The position numbers were made by a program, and so were the translations under genes. A stretch of 64,000 bases of DNA from Datisca glomerata (Eukaryota; Streptophyta; Magnoliopsida; Cucurbitales; Datiscaceae), in assembly GCA_003255025.1 (NCBI GenBank), contig QANY01003955.1, forward strand, positions 151,899 to 215,898, written 5' to 3'. This document shows, in pieces, positions 10,481 through 22,410 of this stretch. Each line of letters begins with the position of its first letter. Positions within the stretch are counted from its first letter, which is position 1. The notes under the pieces were generated by a model, which made no database searches, was not told where the DNA came from, and saw nothing but the letters and a program-made list of their open reading frames with translations.

Positions 10481-12880
10481 ATATATGACTAAGATGGATA
10501 TTATTCGAAACTAATGACTAGATATAAGATATATTGGTTTTGATCATTCTAGTTAAAGCCTCTTCAGCCAAGCATTCGCATCTTCTCGTGGATCTTCTAT
10601 GTAACTGATGAGCTTCATGGTGTCTGGGTTCTCATCGCCTAGTTAAAAGAAAACAAGATAACTCTTGAAGAATCGATTTTGAAAAACCAACGCAAAATAA
10701 TTATCGGAAAGAATATGTAAATTTATTATATGAGACTTTATATTGGAGTTAAACAGTAAAGACTCAAGGATCGAAAAAAAAAATGTTTAGTGCAATCAAA
10801 GTTAGAACTTTTAGTAATTAATAAGTGAACAAGATGATCTTAACTTACAAAAAATATGAAAAATTAATTCTAATTAGATAATTTTAAAACATTGGTGATT
10901 ACCTCTTTAAGCTTGTTATCAAAGAACTGTGCTTGCATATATTTGGTGGCTTTGTCACCAATTCAACAATAAAAACACCAAAGAACTACAAAGTAAATTA
11001 TATTTCTTGAATTTGCTCTCTCTGAATCACAACAGAGTCATGGTCAGTTACACCCATTTTTCATTGGAGTAATCCCCGATAATGTGGTACTCATGTGTGA
11101 TTAGAGTCATCCATGTCGACTTCCTCGTGATCGTAGACCGTCTTTTCTTATTCTCAGATTGTCCAACTAGAAAACATCTTAGATATAATGTCTAAACAAC
11201 TCAAGCAAGATGATGACACAATAAAAAATATGTTCATTAAATTTAATGAAAATAATTGTTAACTTAATCCTTAGATGAAAACACATAAGGCTCATGCTTT
11301 ATTTTTTGATGAACTTCATTTTCTTTTGGAGATAATCAAATGAGAAAGGTAAAACTTAAGAAAAATAAGAAATTCAAAATAGAATGAAGGGAAGTCAGTG
11401 AGTTAAGTGGGAACGAATGTCAGTAGTTTGAATTCAAGAAGAATTTCAGTTTGTAAGGATAATCTTATTTAAGTATGATTTCTCAAGATGGTTATGTAAA
11501 TTATTAGGCAGAATATGTGAGATCTTATCATTTTGGTTTAAATTTTGATTTTCTAAGTTTATCTTTTCCTTATCTCATATCTACTTGTAGAAATAACCTT
11601 ATTTAATATTCTGAAAATGCTCAAGATTTCTTCCACAAGAAGCACTAATTTTGTTTATATGGGATTCAAAAGATTGAAAATTTATTACATTTTAAAGTTT
11701 TTGTTAGAGAGAGAATTTATCCCATGTAACGGTCTAATTTTAGCGTCTTGGTAAGGTAGGTAAATCTACTAGCTACTACTATTCTATTGCCCTATTTGAA
11801 TTTATCCAAAACTAAATTGGCTCAAAAAAGGGAAATATAACCGTTGTAAATTCAAATAAACCTATCTTAAAACTCTCTAACCATGAGGTTCTTCTATTTG
11901 TTTCATCTTGGAGAATAAAGATAAATTATGATCGAAAAATCGGCGAGAACCATGTTAATTCCAAAAGCCACACCTCCATAATAGTTTATTGTGACTTTAG
12001 ATGGCAAAAATACCCGTGCTACCCGCGAATATCTGATTTAATGGGTGAGTTTAAAATATTAAAAGTAAGTGCACTAAATAGACAAGTTTTGAAAACCAAT
12101 TTAAGAAAGGATAACACACCATTGTACTTTGATCAAAATGCAAACTAACCCTTACACTTTTTTTCATATTTTTATACCTCTATACTTTAACCAAACTGTA
12201 AAATATACAAGGATCAATCATTGATTATCATCTAATTTAATTAAAAATAAATGTAAAAAATAACTTTTGAATTGAAAGATAATAGATTCTGAAATATTTG
12301 ATTATGAAATCTATAAATCAAAGGTTAAAATGATCATCTACAAATTCGTCAACAGTTAGTTGATGACGTGACACTAAAAATCTATTATTTACCTATAATT
12401 TAAAAAATGCATTGTAATATTGCTCTCAATAAATTATAGACCAATAAATATGCATTCTCTCATTTCTATTAAAAAATACACACATAAACATATATATATA
12501 TATANATGTCAAATTTCATCTTTATCATTCAAAAAACAATAGAGCACTACAGTCATGGGAGAGGGGAAAATGATTTTCCTAAGTTCCACGGTCACTTAAG
12601 ATAAGTGGAACATTGAATTGTTAATGGAGAAGACTAGTGATACCCAAATAGCCATTGGTCAATCAGAGGCAAAGGAAATAAGTAACTAACGCTCAATATG
12701 AAAGCAAACTTACAAGAAAGAAAAAATAAAGGGAAAAAAGACAAATCTGTACCATTTTTTTAATGCTTTTTACTCCATCACTCGTCTTGCTACCATCCCA
12801 TATTCACTGTAGCAGACAATGTCTGTTTGTAGTCACTAAACATCACAGCCGCACATCTTAACTAACCCTCCTTTGTTTAA
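10481..12880. other. Gene-poor AT-rich stretch with exon-like scraps
   Basis: On the minus strand a short piece (about 10560-10640) reads GDENPDTMKLISYIEDP and ends in a stop, preceded by an AG that could be a splice acceptor. A second piece (10905-11140) has a GT-type donor but internal stops. Part of it (about 11040-11140) resembles plus-strand sequence at 62540-62700. A third patch (11690-11790) resembles 61010-61080 and 62085-62160. I do not recognise the protein. It reads as a dispersed gene-fragment repeat and not as a working gene. One unresolved base lies at 12505 in a TA run. Confidence 0.35.
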
Positions 12881-12881
12881 A

Positions 12882-12909
12882 CTAGTTAATAATTACGTGC
12901 TTCACACGT
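12882..12909 (-). mobile_element. Candidate Helitron 3' terminus
   Basis: On the minus strand a hairpin (stem ACGTG/CACGT, 5-base loop; plus positions 12895-12909) is followed 9 bases later by CTAG (12882-12885) and then a T. That is the Helitron 3' end layout. The spacer length is the same as in the Helitron ending at 36235. The body would extend right into 12910-14131, but I could not place the 5' TC end. Confidence 0.5.
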
Positions 12910-14131
12910 GTTAAACAACTTAAAATATACGTTGAATTTAAAATTAATAATAATGTAACGGCGACCGATGATGAACCCCAGACTTGGTCGGAGAGAGGGG
13001 AGAAAAGCATGTTTGAACCCAATGGATATATCAAACGCGGGAATCCATGTATAAATAGCTACCCTTAGATTATTCTTACGAGATGTATAAGATATGATCC
13101 AAATATATGTTTGACTTATTTTATGTTACATACAATATACATTAGTTTTTCTCCTATTTTGAAGTTGGACACAACTTTTTTAGAGTACATGCTATTTACC
13201 ATATAATAAATTTAGCTAATTTTTAGATTATCTAATGTGGGGTCACAACTTTTTTAGAGTACATACTATTCACCATATTATTCACCATATAATGGATTTA
13301 GCTAACTTTTAGATCATCTTTTGTGACCCACATTAGATGATCTAAAGTTTATTTTAATTCTATGTATGATACATGATCAATGCCATACATGACCCCTTTT
13401 AAAGTTTTATCTTCAATTATATATTAATATACTTTTTTTCATTATTATGAGTTAATTGATTCTTAATTTAATATTTGATGAATCTATTTATACATAAACA
13501 ATATCACATAAATATACAATATCACATCGTTTATATAACTTTCTTTTAATAAACTAATAAGAAATAATTATTTTTAAAAACTTAACTAATATAATGTTAA
13601 AATTGAATATATCAAAATACAAAAATATTGAAAAAAATGTTACACATTTCACTATATTGATTAATTTTAAATTACTTCTGTAAATTTGTTATGTTGACAA
13701 TTTACAACGTAAATTTTTAAATGTTTAACATTAATCCCAAACTTGTGAAAACAGATAAAATTGGTCATCATTATCTTACTCTCGTCAATTTTCCAACACC
13801 CAAAATTATTTTGGAAAACATCAGCCTATAATTTTCTACTCAATAACGTTTAACGAGACAATATTAGTAATATTGCTCTTCTTAAATTTGGCATGGAATT
13901 CTAATTTTTATTCTAATAAAAGTTAGGGAAGCAATGTTACTCATCTTAAATTTGTAAGCGCAAAATGATTCAAAATTTACAAGCTCAAATTGAATTTTAA
14001 TTAAAGATATATTTTTGAAAAGGAAGCTGTTTGGGATCCTATAACAGAGCTGGATTCGGTAACTACTGAGCTCTCGCTTGGTGTGACTGACCATTTCTAG
14101 TCCTTGATCAATCTCAGATCTCTCTATCTCT
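12910..14131. other. AT-rich non-coding stretch
   Basis: No supported gene. It has a roughly 85-bp direct duplication (about 13160-13235 and 13250-13320, both with TTTTTTAGAGTACAT and ACCATATAAT words). An inverted repeat follows: CTTTTAGATCATCT at 13306-13319 against AGATGATCTAAAG at 13335-13347. It probably belongs to the Helitron whose 3' end is at 12882, but this is not shown. Confidence 0.45.
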
Positions 14132-14136
14132 AATTA

Positions 14137-14604
14137 TGATAGGTCCCAAATACAGATAATAAAATGTAAGAATAATTATTTTCTCTTCGGATGAGAATAG
14201 AACTACAATTTGAATGCAAATGATTTTCTTTTCTCTTTTCTTCATTAACAACTTCGGCTGCTTAAATAAGCAAGGCCACTTACAAGAAAACTGAAATGAA
14301 AAGAAAGACTAGTAACTAACAATTTAGCGGAAGCACACGTAAAACAGAGCATGCCAATACACGTAAAAACAGAACATGACTAACGGAAATAAAAATAACG
14401 AAAAACTCTGCACTTCCGAAGACCCATTCACACGATCCCACTGAACCACTAGCACGTAAACTTCTCGCCATCCAAGACCGAGTCCATTCCTGCTTTTCAC
14501 GTGTTTGTTGGTTCTGCCTGCATGCAATGGTTCTTCACGTCCCAACTTATCCCTAGTATTTGGGATTTGGTTTATGGCCCCTCTCCAAACGACGTGGCCT
14601 AACA
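14137..14604 (-). repeat. 3' LTR of element C
   Basis: Runs from TGATAGGTCCC to GGCCTAACA on the plus strand. The element is transcribed leftwards, so this is its downstream LTR. It is colinear with 18817-19287. Confidence 0.92.
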
Positions 14605-14620
14605 ATACCTCCCTCATCAA
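14605..14620 (-). other. Polypurine tract of element C
   Basis: On the minus strand GATGAGGGAGGTAT directly precedes the LTR start TGTTAGGCC, as required for plus-strand priming. Confidence 0.8.
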
Positions 14621-15815
14621 GTGGATCCTTGTCCTCAAGGTCCAAATTCGGAAACATCTCCCGTAACTTCTTTTTTGGTTCCCAGGTTGCCTCCTCGGCT
14701 GGAAGGTGTTTCCATTTTACTAAGTTTTCTTCGAGCAGTTGAGTTCCTTGCTTGATCCAACGGTAGTCTAAAATAGTTTGTGGCTCCACTAAGACTACCC
14801 CTTCATCGGTGACTGGTGGTAACTCGGCCTGTAGCATTTCAGTGTTCCCCCGTTGTCTTGGTATCGTTTGAGTAGTGACACGTGAAACACCGGGTGAATA
14901 CGCGCCCCTTCTGGTAACTGTAATTTGTATGCAACAGGCCCAATCTTCTCTAAAATCTGGTAGGGTCCATAAAAAAGGCTAGCTAGTTTCTGATAGACCC
15001 GTTTGAAGATCGTTTTTTATCGGTATGGGTGCAGCCTCAAAAGTACCCACTCGCCGACATCGAATGAAATGTCTCCTCGCTTCTTATCTACCATTTGCTT
15101 CATTCTGTTTACTGATCTCTCTAAGTTGGCTTTCAGTTGCCGTAGCAGTTCATCCCGGTTTATGAGTTGCTGGTCAACTTCATGTACCGGTGATAATCTA
15201 TTTTTATACGTCGGAATGGAAGGAGGCAATCTTCTATACAACGCCTGAAAAGGGGTCATCCCTGTTGAAATATGGTATTTCGTATTATACCAGCATTCCG
15301 CCCAAGGTAAATAGCCGCTCCATTTCCGTGGCCACTGATGAACAAAACATCGAAGATATTGTTCGACGCAGCGATTGGTGACTTCCTTCTGGGCATCCGT
15401 CTGTGGATGGTATGCGGAACTAAACTGCAGTTTAGTGCCCGATAGCTTGAAAAATTCTTTCCAGAAGTTACTGATGAAAATTGGGTCCCGATCACAGGCA
15501 TACAGTGAAGCTTGATGATGCCTTCCACAAATTTTTCTGGTACAGTTTTTGCAGTAAAAGGATGACTTAAAGTAAGGAAATGAGCGGACTTCCTAAGTCT
15601 GTCGACAACCACCATAATGGTTTCCTTTCCTTGCGACACTGGTAAGCCCTCGATAAAGTCGACGGTAATATCGTCCCATACTTGACACGGGATTGGCATG
15701 GTTGAAAAAGGCCAGCTGGAGCTAACGTCTCAGTTTTTATTTTCTGTCATACCTCGCATCCCTTGATGTAGTATTGCACTGATTTATGCATCCCAGGCCA
15801 ATAAAACTGTTGTCT
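14605..15815 (-). pseudogene. Gypsy integrase with C-terminal chromodomain, frameshifted
   Basis: The minus-strand piece 15256-15699 opens with VWDDITVDFIEGLP (first catalytic Asp) and DRLRKSAHFL. A frameshift after KLHCMP moves the second-Asp block (RDPIF-type) and the third acidic block into other frames. The piece 15017-15259 (MTPFQALYRRLPP to DVGEWVLLRL) is the integrase C-terminal part. The piece 14553-14837 has ILDYRWIKQGTQLLEENLVK and WKHLPAEEATWEP, the classic chromodomain fold, then a basic tail running into the LTR. In chromoviruses this domain directs integration to marked chromatin. The gene is inactive. Confidence 0.88.
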
Positions 15816-16680
15816 TAATTTCCTGACGTACGTAGGACGCCCGAATGACCCCCTACTTTGGTGTCGTGCATTTCATGTAATAGTTTTGCCCTGAAGGCAG
15901 CATCGTTCGGCACAATGACCCTTCCTCTACAAAGTAATAGACCTTGGCGCCATATATATGATCCTCCTGGTTGCTCAGTGGCCGCACGACCCTTTGACTG
16001 AATGTACTGGTCTTCTGCAGCCTTTTTTATTTCTTCCCATAAGCTAACCTGCGGAAAGAAAATACCTTGAAGAATGGGACTGCCCTGTCTTCGCGAGAGA
16101 GCATCAGCTACGGAATTCTCACGGTCCGGTCTGTATTTAATTTCGTAATCATAACCCAAGAATTTAGCAACCAATTTTTGTTGCTCTGGCGTTGCTATTC
16201 GCTGCTCTAGAAAATATTTGAGGCTGCGTTGACCGGTCTGAATATAGAATTTTTGGCCTAGAAGATAAAGCCGCCATGTATGCCACTGGTTTGTCACTCC
16301 GAGGGCTCGACTCATGTATGCCACTGGTTTGCCTTGTTGCGACAGGACCGCTCCAATTCCCTCTCCAGATGCGTCCGTTTCAATAGTGAAAGCATCATCG
16401 AAGTTTGGCGTGGCTAATATCGGCGTGGTTGTCATAGCCTGTTTGAGAGCAAGGAACGCTTTTTCAGCTTCTTCATGCCATCTGAATTGGCCTTTTTTGA
16501 GAAGATTCGTGAGAGGCCAAGCTATAATAACGTAATCCTTGACGAACTTCCGGTAATTACCTGTCAAACCTAAAAACCCACGTAGTTCCAAAATGTTAGT
16601 AGGTTGAGGCCACACTACCATAGCAGCAATTTTGTTTTCATCCACTTTCACGCCCTGACTTGTAATGATGTGTCCCAAGT
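15815..16680 (-). pseudogene. Gypsy RNase H and integrase zinc-binding region
   Basis: One open stretch reads GHIITSQGVKVDENKIAAM (thumb after RT), GFLGLTGNYRKFVKDY, TDASGEGIGAVLSQQGKPVA (RNase H with the first acidic residues), YRPDRENSVADALSRR (last RNase H block), then LLHEMHDTKVGGHSG, the His pair of the integrase zinc-binding domain. About 20 residues are missing between ALGVTNQ and WHTWRLYLLGQKF, which removes part of RNase H. About 50 residues of the RT palm/thumb are missing at the right-hand join near 16680. Confidence 0.88.
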
Positions 16681-17890
16681 ATAGATCAAAATATCATCAA
16701 AGAAAACTAATATGAATTTTCGAAGATGATGTCGAAAGATGGAGTTCATAATAGCTTGAAATGTGGAAGGTGCATTACATAAGCCGAAAGGCATAACCAA
16801 GTATTCGTAATGTCCATTATGCGTTCGGAAAACAGTTTTATGGTATAACCTGGTTGAACTCGTACCTGATGGTATCCCGCCCTCACATCGAGCTTGGTAA
16901 AAATAAGAGGCACCGTAGAGTTCATCCAACACATCATCCACTGTGAGAATCGAAAATCGGTCTTTAATGGTTGCGGCATTGAGCGCGCGATAATCTTTGC
17001 AAAATCACCAATTCCCGTCTTTCTTTTTTACCAGTAATATGGGCGACGAGAAGGGGCTAGTGCTGGGTCGCACAAGCCCGGATTGCAGCATATCTTGGAC
17101 CTGTTTTTCAATCTCGTTCTTTTGATAATACGCATATCTATAAGGCCGAACATTAATTGGTTCGGTTCCATCCTTGAGGGCAATGTCGTGGTCAACTTCC
17201 CGTGTTGGTGGTAAGCTTGAAGGCTCAATGAACAAATCTGAAAATTCCTGTAATAACTCCCGTATGCTGGAATAAATATTCCTTGGTAGTTCCGTCTCGG
17301 CAACTTGTAGGCAAACAGCAAACAGAGCATGGCTGGGTCGAACTCCTTTAGTTAGCTCTGCGATTGAGGCCGCTTGGATATTTTGCCCGTCGATGCCTAC
17401 CAATCTCTTAGTTTGATTTTCCCACGTGAATTCCATGGTTAACTTCCTCCAATCACATACCACGGAACCGAGAATTTCAAGCCATTGAATTCCCAAAACC
17501 ATGTCTAACCCTGTGAGAGGTAAGGAATAAAGGGTTAATGAAAAAATGTTTCCCTGTAAATTGATCTGTACCACCTCAAACCTCCCTTGGCATCTGAGAT
17601 TTTCTCCATTAGCAATTCAGACCGTGAAGGTTTCCGTAGGCACTACCGGTAGAGGCAGCAAATTGGCCATACGCTCACTAATAAAATTGTGAGTCGATCC
17701 GCTATCGATTAATACGATGACGTCATGGGCACAAATCTTGGCAGCAATTCGCATGGTTTTGGGAGCTGTCCATCTCGTTAGTGCATGCAGCGTAATTTCT
17801 GGTTCAGGAGGCCCTTCATGATTCTCTTCAACTGGTTGTTCTTTGGTGACATCATCGAATAACAGGTTCTCGTTATCCTCATAACGCTCC
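16681..17890 (-). pseudogene. Gypsy protease and reverse transcriptase
   Basis: Read on the minus strand. A protease with LIDSGSTHNFIS (active-site Asp-Ser-Gly; about 17690-17730) is cut by TGA at 17617-17619. A 189-residue open stretch (17005-17574) follows, with GLDMVLGIQWLE, the linker EFSDLFIEPSSLPPTREVDH, and RPSTSPFSSPILLVKKKDGNW. It ends at TGA 17005-17007 where an Arg is usual. The RT palm continues as DYRALNAATI, then, through two compensating frameshifts, to MPFGLCNAPSTFQ and the catalytic FFDDILIY (16691-16705). All the usual blocks are recognisable, but the gene cannot make a full product. Confidence 0.9.
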
Positions 17891-18802
17891 TACATGAGTA
17901 TCCGTGGGCCCTGACATTTGTGTCCTGCAGTAAAACGGTCATTACAATTAAAGCATAAATTTTGGGCTCTTCTCCGCTGCATTTCCTCCCAAGTAAGTCG
18001 CCTCATGGGAACGACAGGGGTTGGTGGTGTTGCTCGGTTAGTAGGGGGAAGAGCTAGGGGAGCTCGCGTTGGTGGTGCAGGTCTTGTAAACCTCCTTTGT
18101 CTAGTCAATTGATCATCCTTCATTATTGCTAAACTGATGGCTTCTTTTAGTGTCTGGGGCTTAAAAATCCGTATACCATCAGAGATGTCCGTCTTTAAAC
18201 CACCCATAAAAGTTCCTACAAGAGCTCTTTACGTCCATCCGTGAACTCGATTGCCCAAGCGATCGAATTCCCGCTGGTAATCATGCAAAGTACCAACTTG
18301 TATGATCCTCGAAAGGGCTTCATCAAAATGTTCACACTCCGACGGCCCAAAGTGAGCCCAGAGTTCATCTTTAAAATTTGCCCATGAGAGAGTACGTCCT
18401 TCCTCTTGCAATGTCCTACGGACCCATTGCCACCACTGGTTGGCCTCTCCTTCCAAGTGGTATGAAGCCAAAGAAACTCTTTGGGCTTCAGGAGTGTTCT
18501 GGAACTAAAAAATTGGTTAACACAATTGAACCACTCCGTCGGATCATCTCCTAAAAATCGAGGAAATTCAAGTTTTGCTGTTTTGGAAGATACCACCAGT
18601 CGTCCCCGTCGTTGCCTTCTCGATGGTGGTTGGAAATTTCCTGGTTGGCAAGTAAGACATCAGAAAAATGATTGAGAGTTTCTTCCACCTGACGAAGCCT
18701 ATCGGCCATGCCGAGCTCCATCCTGTGTAACCCATCCTACACTCCACCTAGCTCGGCCTCTAACTGCTCGATACGCTCTTTATTGGTTCCCATTAATAAC
18801 AT
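17890..18802 (-). pseudogene. Gypsy gag with CCHC-like knuckle
   Basis: The start ATG at 18800-18802 lies just after the primer-binding site and gives MLLMGTNKERIEQLEAELGG, a coiled segment usual at chromoviral Gag starts. A TAG at 18737-18739 and frameshifts follow. Capsid motifs are LEFPRFLGDDPTEWFN, YHLEGEANQWWQW and GTLHDYQREFDRL. The C-terminal piece (17890-18207) has FMGGLKTDISDGIR and the knuckle CFNCNDRFTAGHKC (17914-17955), the spacing variant common in plant chromoviruses. The frame ends near 17890. Confidence 0.88.
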
Positions 18803-18816
18803 GGCTTTAATACCAA
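18803..18816 (-). other. Primer-binding site of element C
   Basis: On the minus strand TTGGTATTAAAGCC follows the LTR end directly. It resembles the initiator tRNA-Met site with two or three changed bases. Confidence 0.75.
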
Positions 18817-19287
18817 TGATAGGTCCCAAATACAGATAATAAAATGTAAGAATAATTATATTCTCTTCGGGTGAGAATAGAACCACAATTTGAATGCAAA
18901 TGATTTTCTTTTCTCTTTTCTTCATTAACAACTTCGGCTGCTTAAATAAGCAAGGCCACTTACAAGAAAACTGAAATGAAAGGAAAGACTAGTAACTAAC
19001 AACTCAACGGAAGCACACATCAAACAGAGCATGCCAATACACGTAAACATAGAACATGACTAACGGAAATAAAAATAATGAAAAACTCTGCACTTCCGAA
19101 GATCCATTCGCACGATCCCACTAAACCAGTCGCACGTAAACTTCTCGCCTTCCAAGACTCTGTCCATTCCTGCTTTCACTTGTTTGTTGGTTCCGCCTGC
19201 ATGCATGCAATGGTTCTTCACGTCCTAACTTATCCCAAGTATTTGGGATTTGGTTTATGGATCCTCTCTGAACGACGTGGCCTAACA
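18817..19287 (-). repeat. 5' LTR of element C
   Basis: Runs from TGATAGGTCCC to GGCCTAACA on the plus strand. It lies upstream of gag for minus-strand transcription and is followed by the AATTA duplication. Confidence 0.92.
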
Positions 19288-19292
19288 AATTA

Positions 19293-21011
19293 TCCTCTGT
19301 ATCTGTTCTTCTAAGTTTCTCTCTCACTGTCTCTTCCATTTTCCAGAAAAAGTTTATGAAACTAGCTGTTTCTTGGACCGAATAATCTTTCTTTGTCTAT
19401 CTATTGAAGGTAACCTGAGGAAGCTTATTCCTTAGTCCATTTCTAGTAAAGCAACTATAAATATTTTCTTTCTTATTTACCTTTGGAACTTCCCGAGAAA
19501 AAGAAAGAGAGAAATAAAACACATTTTTCTTCTTTTCTTTTTTGGTCACAAATTCTCGATGTGGTTTTCACAACATCGCGATCGAGACGCGACAAAGATC
19601 GTGACGGCGATTTAAAACCATGATAATGAGATTAGAGTGATAGCACACCCATGCGGTACTTAAGATGCTCTATTGTCAAGATGAGTTCCTTAGTAAGTCT
19701 AACTAGCAGATTTTACGCGTTGAAGTGGGCTAAAGAATGAGATGAGGACTGAAGAGGTTTTGAAAGAATAAGAAAAGCTTATATTACTCAAGAGAATGAT
19801 GATACCATGCTTGAAGGATTGGAAATTCAGGAATTTAAGGGATTTATAGATTTCAGGGATGAATTGTGAGGGTGAAGACATTTCTTATATATAACCTTTC
19901 ACCTCCTCAATAGAAGGTTGAGATCATTTAAATCTATGATGGAGATGAAGCTCTAGAGAGTCTCACCTCCTTGCTTATAAATATCTTGAATATTTATACA
20001 TAATATCTAGATATTTTTATAAAAGAGATTCTAGATACATCCTATTTATTTCTACTAACTCTTATTTCATATTATCTAGATATTTACATAGAAACTCCTA
20101 CAGTCTCCTAGAAAACTCTAGATTCTTCTGGATGGTTCCAAAGAACTCTTGGTAAACCTCGTGTAAGAGTGTGTATAGGAAGGTTGGAAATATACTATAT
20201 CATTATGCATGCTTAATGGTATGGACGTGGAACTCCTGATGTCTCCAAGTGTTGCAACAGTATGTGCTGAGTGCCTAATGCATGTTTGCTTGAACTTTTA
20301 TTAAGGGGATTCAAAAACTGTCGTGGCCTTCTATCAGCCTTATGCAGGGTGTAACATTCTCCCAGCCCTAAGATCGCAACGTCTTAGGCACATAAGTGTG
20401 GTCGTGAAAAGTACGAGACGGTGTCCTACGATTGTGTCGGGATATCTTATGGTAGATGATTGTGTTCTCCTACGGTTTTTGTGAGATGTAAGCTTGTGCA
20501 TGACACGAGATGGGTCGGGCTTTGAGCTTTTTCTGTCTCATCCCATCTAAAACGAGACAAGAAAATCTTATCATGTTATGTTCTGTCGAAGAAAAATTGC
20601 ACAAAGGACGAGATGGTTGGTCCCACGATTCAGAACGGGACGAGCCATAGGGACAGACGGATTTGGATCACCTCATGTTTTTTGATCCAAACAGGGGTGG
20701 TGTTCACGCAATCTGGACCATTTGTTTCTACAACGGACGATCGAGATGCCTTCTTTTCCCTTTTTGTTTTTTCTAGCATATTTTTTCTTTTCTTTTCCCT
20801 TTTATTTCTTCAAATGGATTGCCCAGATGAAAACATATCTCTCTCATATTTTCAAAACATGAGAGGATTCATATCGAGGGACCGACTTCCCTTGGATTCG
20901 TTTGATTAGGGTTGATTTTGACTGCGTTTTTTTTACTAATTTCCCCATTCAAGTTAGAATTTTTAAAACATATAGTAGTTCTTACAACACTATTATTAGA
21001 TAAATGCTAGG
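19293..21011. other. No gene seen; holds a dispersed repeat copy (19745-20215)
   Basis: The segment from about 19745 to 20215 matches 62745-63420 in the same orientation, including the words GATGATACCATG, TTTCACCTCCTCAAT and ATATCTAGATATTT. The rest has only short unsupported frames. Around 20340-20660 a few words (GAGACAAG, GGACGAGATGG) recur without clear structure. I recognise nothing further. Confidence 0.5.
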
Positions 21012-21502
21012 TTACAAGACTTGGACGGACACTTACCACTTTGGGAATGAATTAGAGGCATACGGCTTGGTAGGATTAGGATGAGGTTCCTTGTGTCAGT
21101 CCGCCGCCACGACCTCCTCCATAGAATTTAGATGCGTCGTCCTCTCATTAAGGTTGAACCTAGAGACAGGTGGTAGTGTCATATACGTTTGCATTTACAG
21201 ACACTTAGTAATCACAGATTGGCTATCATAAAATTAGAGTTTACTCCCACTTTCTGTATAAAGATGTTTAATACTCCTATTGAAGGGGGTGGAATTTTTT
21301 GACATTTCACACACACATTGGGGGGCTCTCTTTCCCTCTCCCTCTCTTTGGCAACCTCAAGGAGGTGTGTTTGCCGGCAGTGTCACCGTCTAGGCCGCTA
21401 ATCCTTTCCTCCACGCTAGAATTTCATGTTCCTAAAACTTTTTCGATGACTAGACGACTCTCCGTTCATGACCCCATCCAGTTCAAATTTCATCCCCGAA
21501 CA
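21012..21502 (+). repeat. 5' LTR of G3
   Basis: Colinear with 23685-24184, with shared words including ACGACCTCCTC, CTCCTATTGAAGGGGGTGG and TTTTTCGATGACTAGA. TATAAA is at 21257-21262, about 240 bases before the end. Confidence 0.65.
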
Positions 21503-21503
21503 A

Positions 21504-21521
21504 TGGCGAATCCACTGGGGA
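21504..21521 (+). other. Primer-binding-site-like sequence of G3
   Basis: TGGCGAATCCACTGGGGA follows the first direct repeat. The pattern TGGCGACTCNRCTGGGGA is a known primer-binding-site form in plant Gypsy elements of the Tat/Ogre type. Confidence 0.5.
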
Positions 21522-21754
21522 GTCATCTATCAAAGAGATGCATCTATGAGGAAGGTCTGTTGTGTGTTTATTTCTTGAAATCAGTATGTTTTTTCTTTGA
21601 TTTTTTCATGAAAATTTTGAACCCAAAATAGAATGAATTTCTATAATTTAATTTATTTTTTGAACGAATGTTTCCACTGATTCCTTCATAATTTTTACTT
21701 CGCCTTTTGTAGTTATGAAAATGACCCAACAAATTATGATGGGTCCACTATCCT

Positions 21755-22410
21755 AGAAAGCATCTAAGACGTTTAACCAAAGATTCTTCCTTAAATGCTT
21801 TAATACGTTTTAACAAAGCTTGTTCGTGGAACGCATTTAAGACGTCTCAGCAAAGATTTTTCGTGAAATGCATTTAAGACGTTTTAGCAAAGATTGTTCC
21901 AGAAACGCATTTAAGACATTTAAGAGAAAATTGATCCTGTAACGCATTTAAGTCATTTTGGGAAAGCTTGTTCCTGAAATGCGTTTAAGACGTTTCAGCG
22001 AAGTTTGTTCCTGGAACGCGTTTAAGACGTTTCAGTGAAGTTAATTCCTGGAACGCGTTTAAGACGTTTCAGCAAAGTTGGCTCCTATAAGTATTTTAGA
22101 AATTTCAGCAAAGTTAGTTCCTGGAACACGTTTAAGACATTTCAACAAAATTAGTTCCTAGAATGCGTTTAAGACATCTCAACAAAATTAGTTCCTGGAA
22201 TGCGTTTAAGATATTTTAGCCATGTTTGTTCCTATAACGCGTTTAAGACTTTTCAGCAAAATTTGTTTGTGGAATGTTTAAGCCATTTCAGCATAGTTAG
22301 TTCCTAGAGCGCATTTAAGATGTTTCAGCAAAGGTTATTTCTAAGACACATTTAAGATGTTTCAGTGAAGTTTATCCCTGAAATGCAATAAAGACATTTT
22401 GACGAAGGTA
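21755..22410. repeat. 37-bp tandem array
   Basis: About 17-18 diverged copies of a 37-bp unit with the core GCGTTTAAGACGTTTCAGC then AAAGTTNGTTCCTGGAA. Copies in the middle are the most alike. The same unit recurs in reverse complement at 27500-27935. Confidence 0.9.

Larger units (their letters stand above)
14132..19292 (-). mobile_element. Ty3/Gypsy chromovirus element C with intact ends and 5-bp TSD
   Basis: Direct LTRs (14137-14604 and 18817-19287) bound a 4.2-kb interior coding on the minus strand for Gag, protease, reverse transcriptase, RNase H, integrase and a C-terminal chromodomain. The insertion is flanked by a perfect duplication AATTA (14132-14136 and 19288-19292), so the full extent is known. 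The LTRs end TG/CA. By eye they differ at roughly 30-40 of 470 positions, so the insertion is not recent. The coding region has at least three in-frame stops, several frameshifts and two deletions. The small size, short LTRs and chromodomain suggest the Reina lineage, which is inference. Confidence 0.93.
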
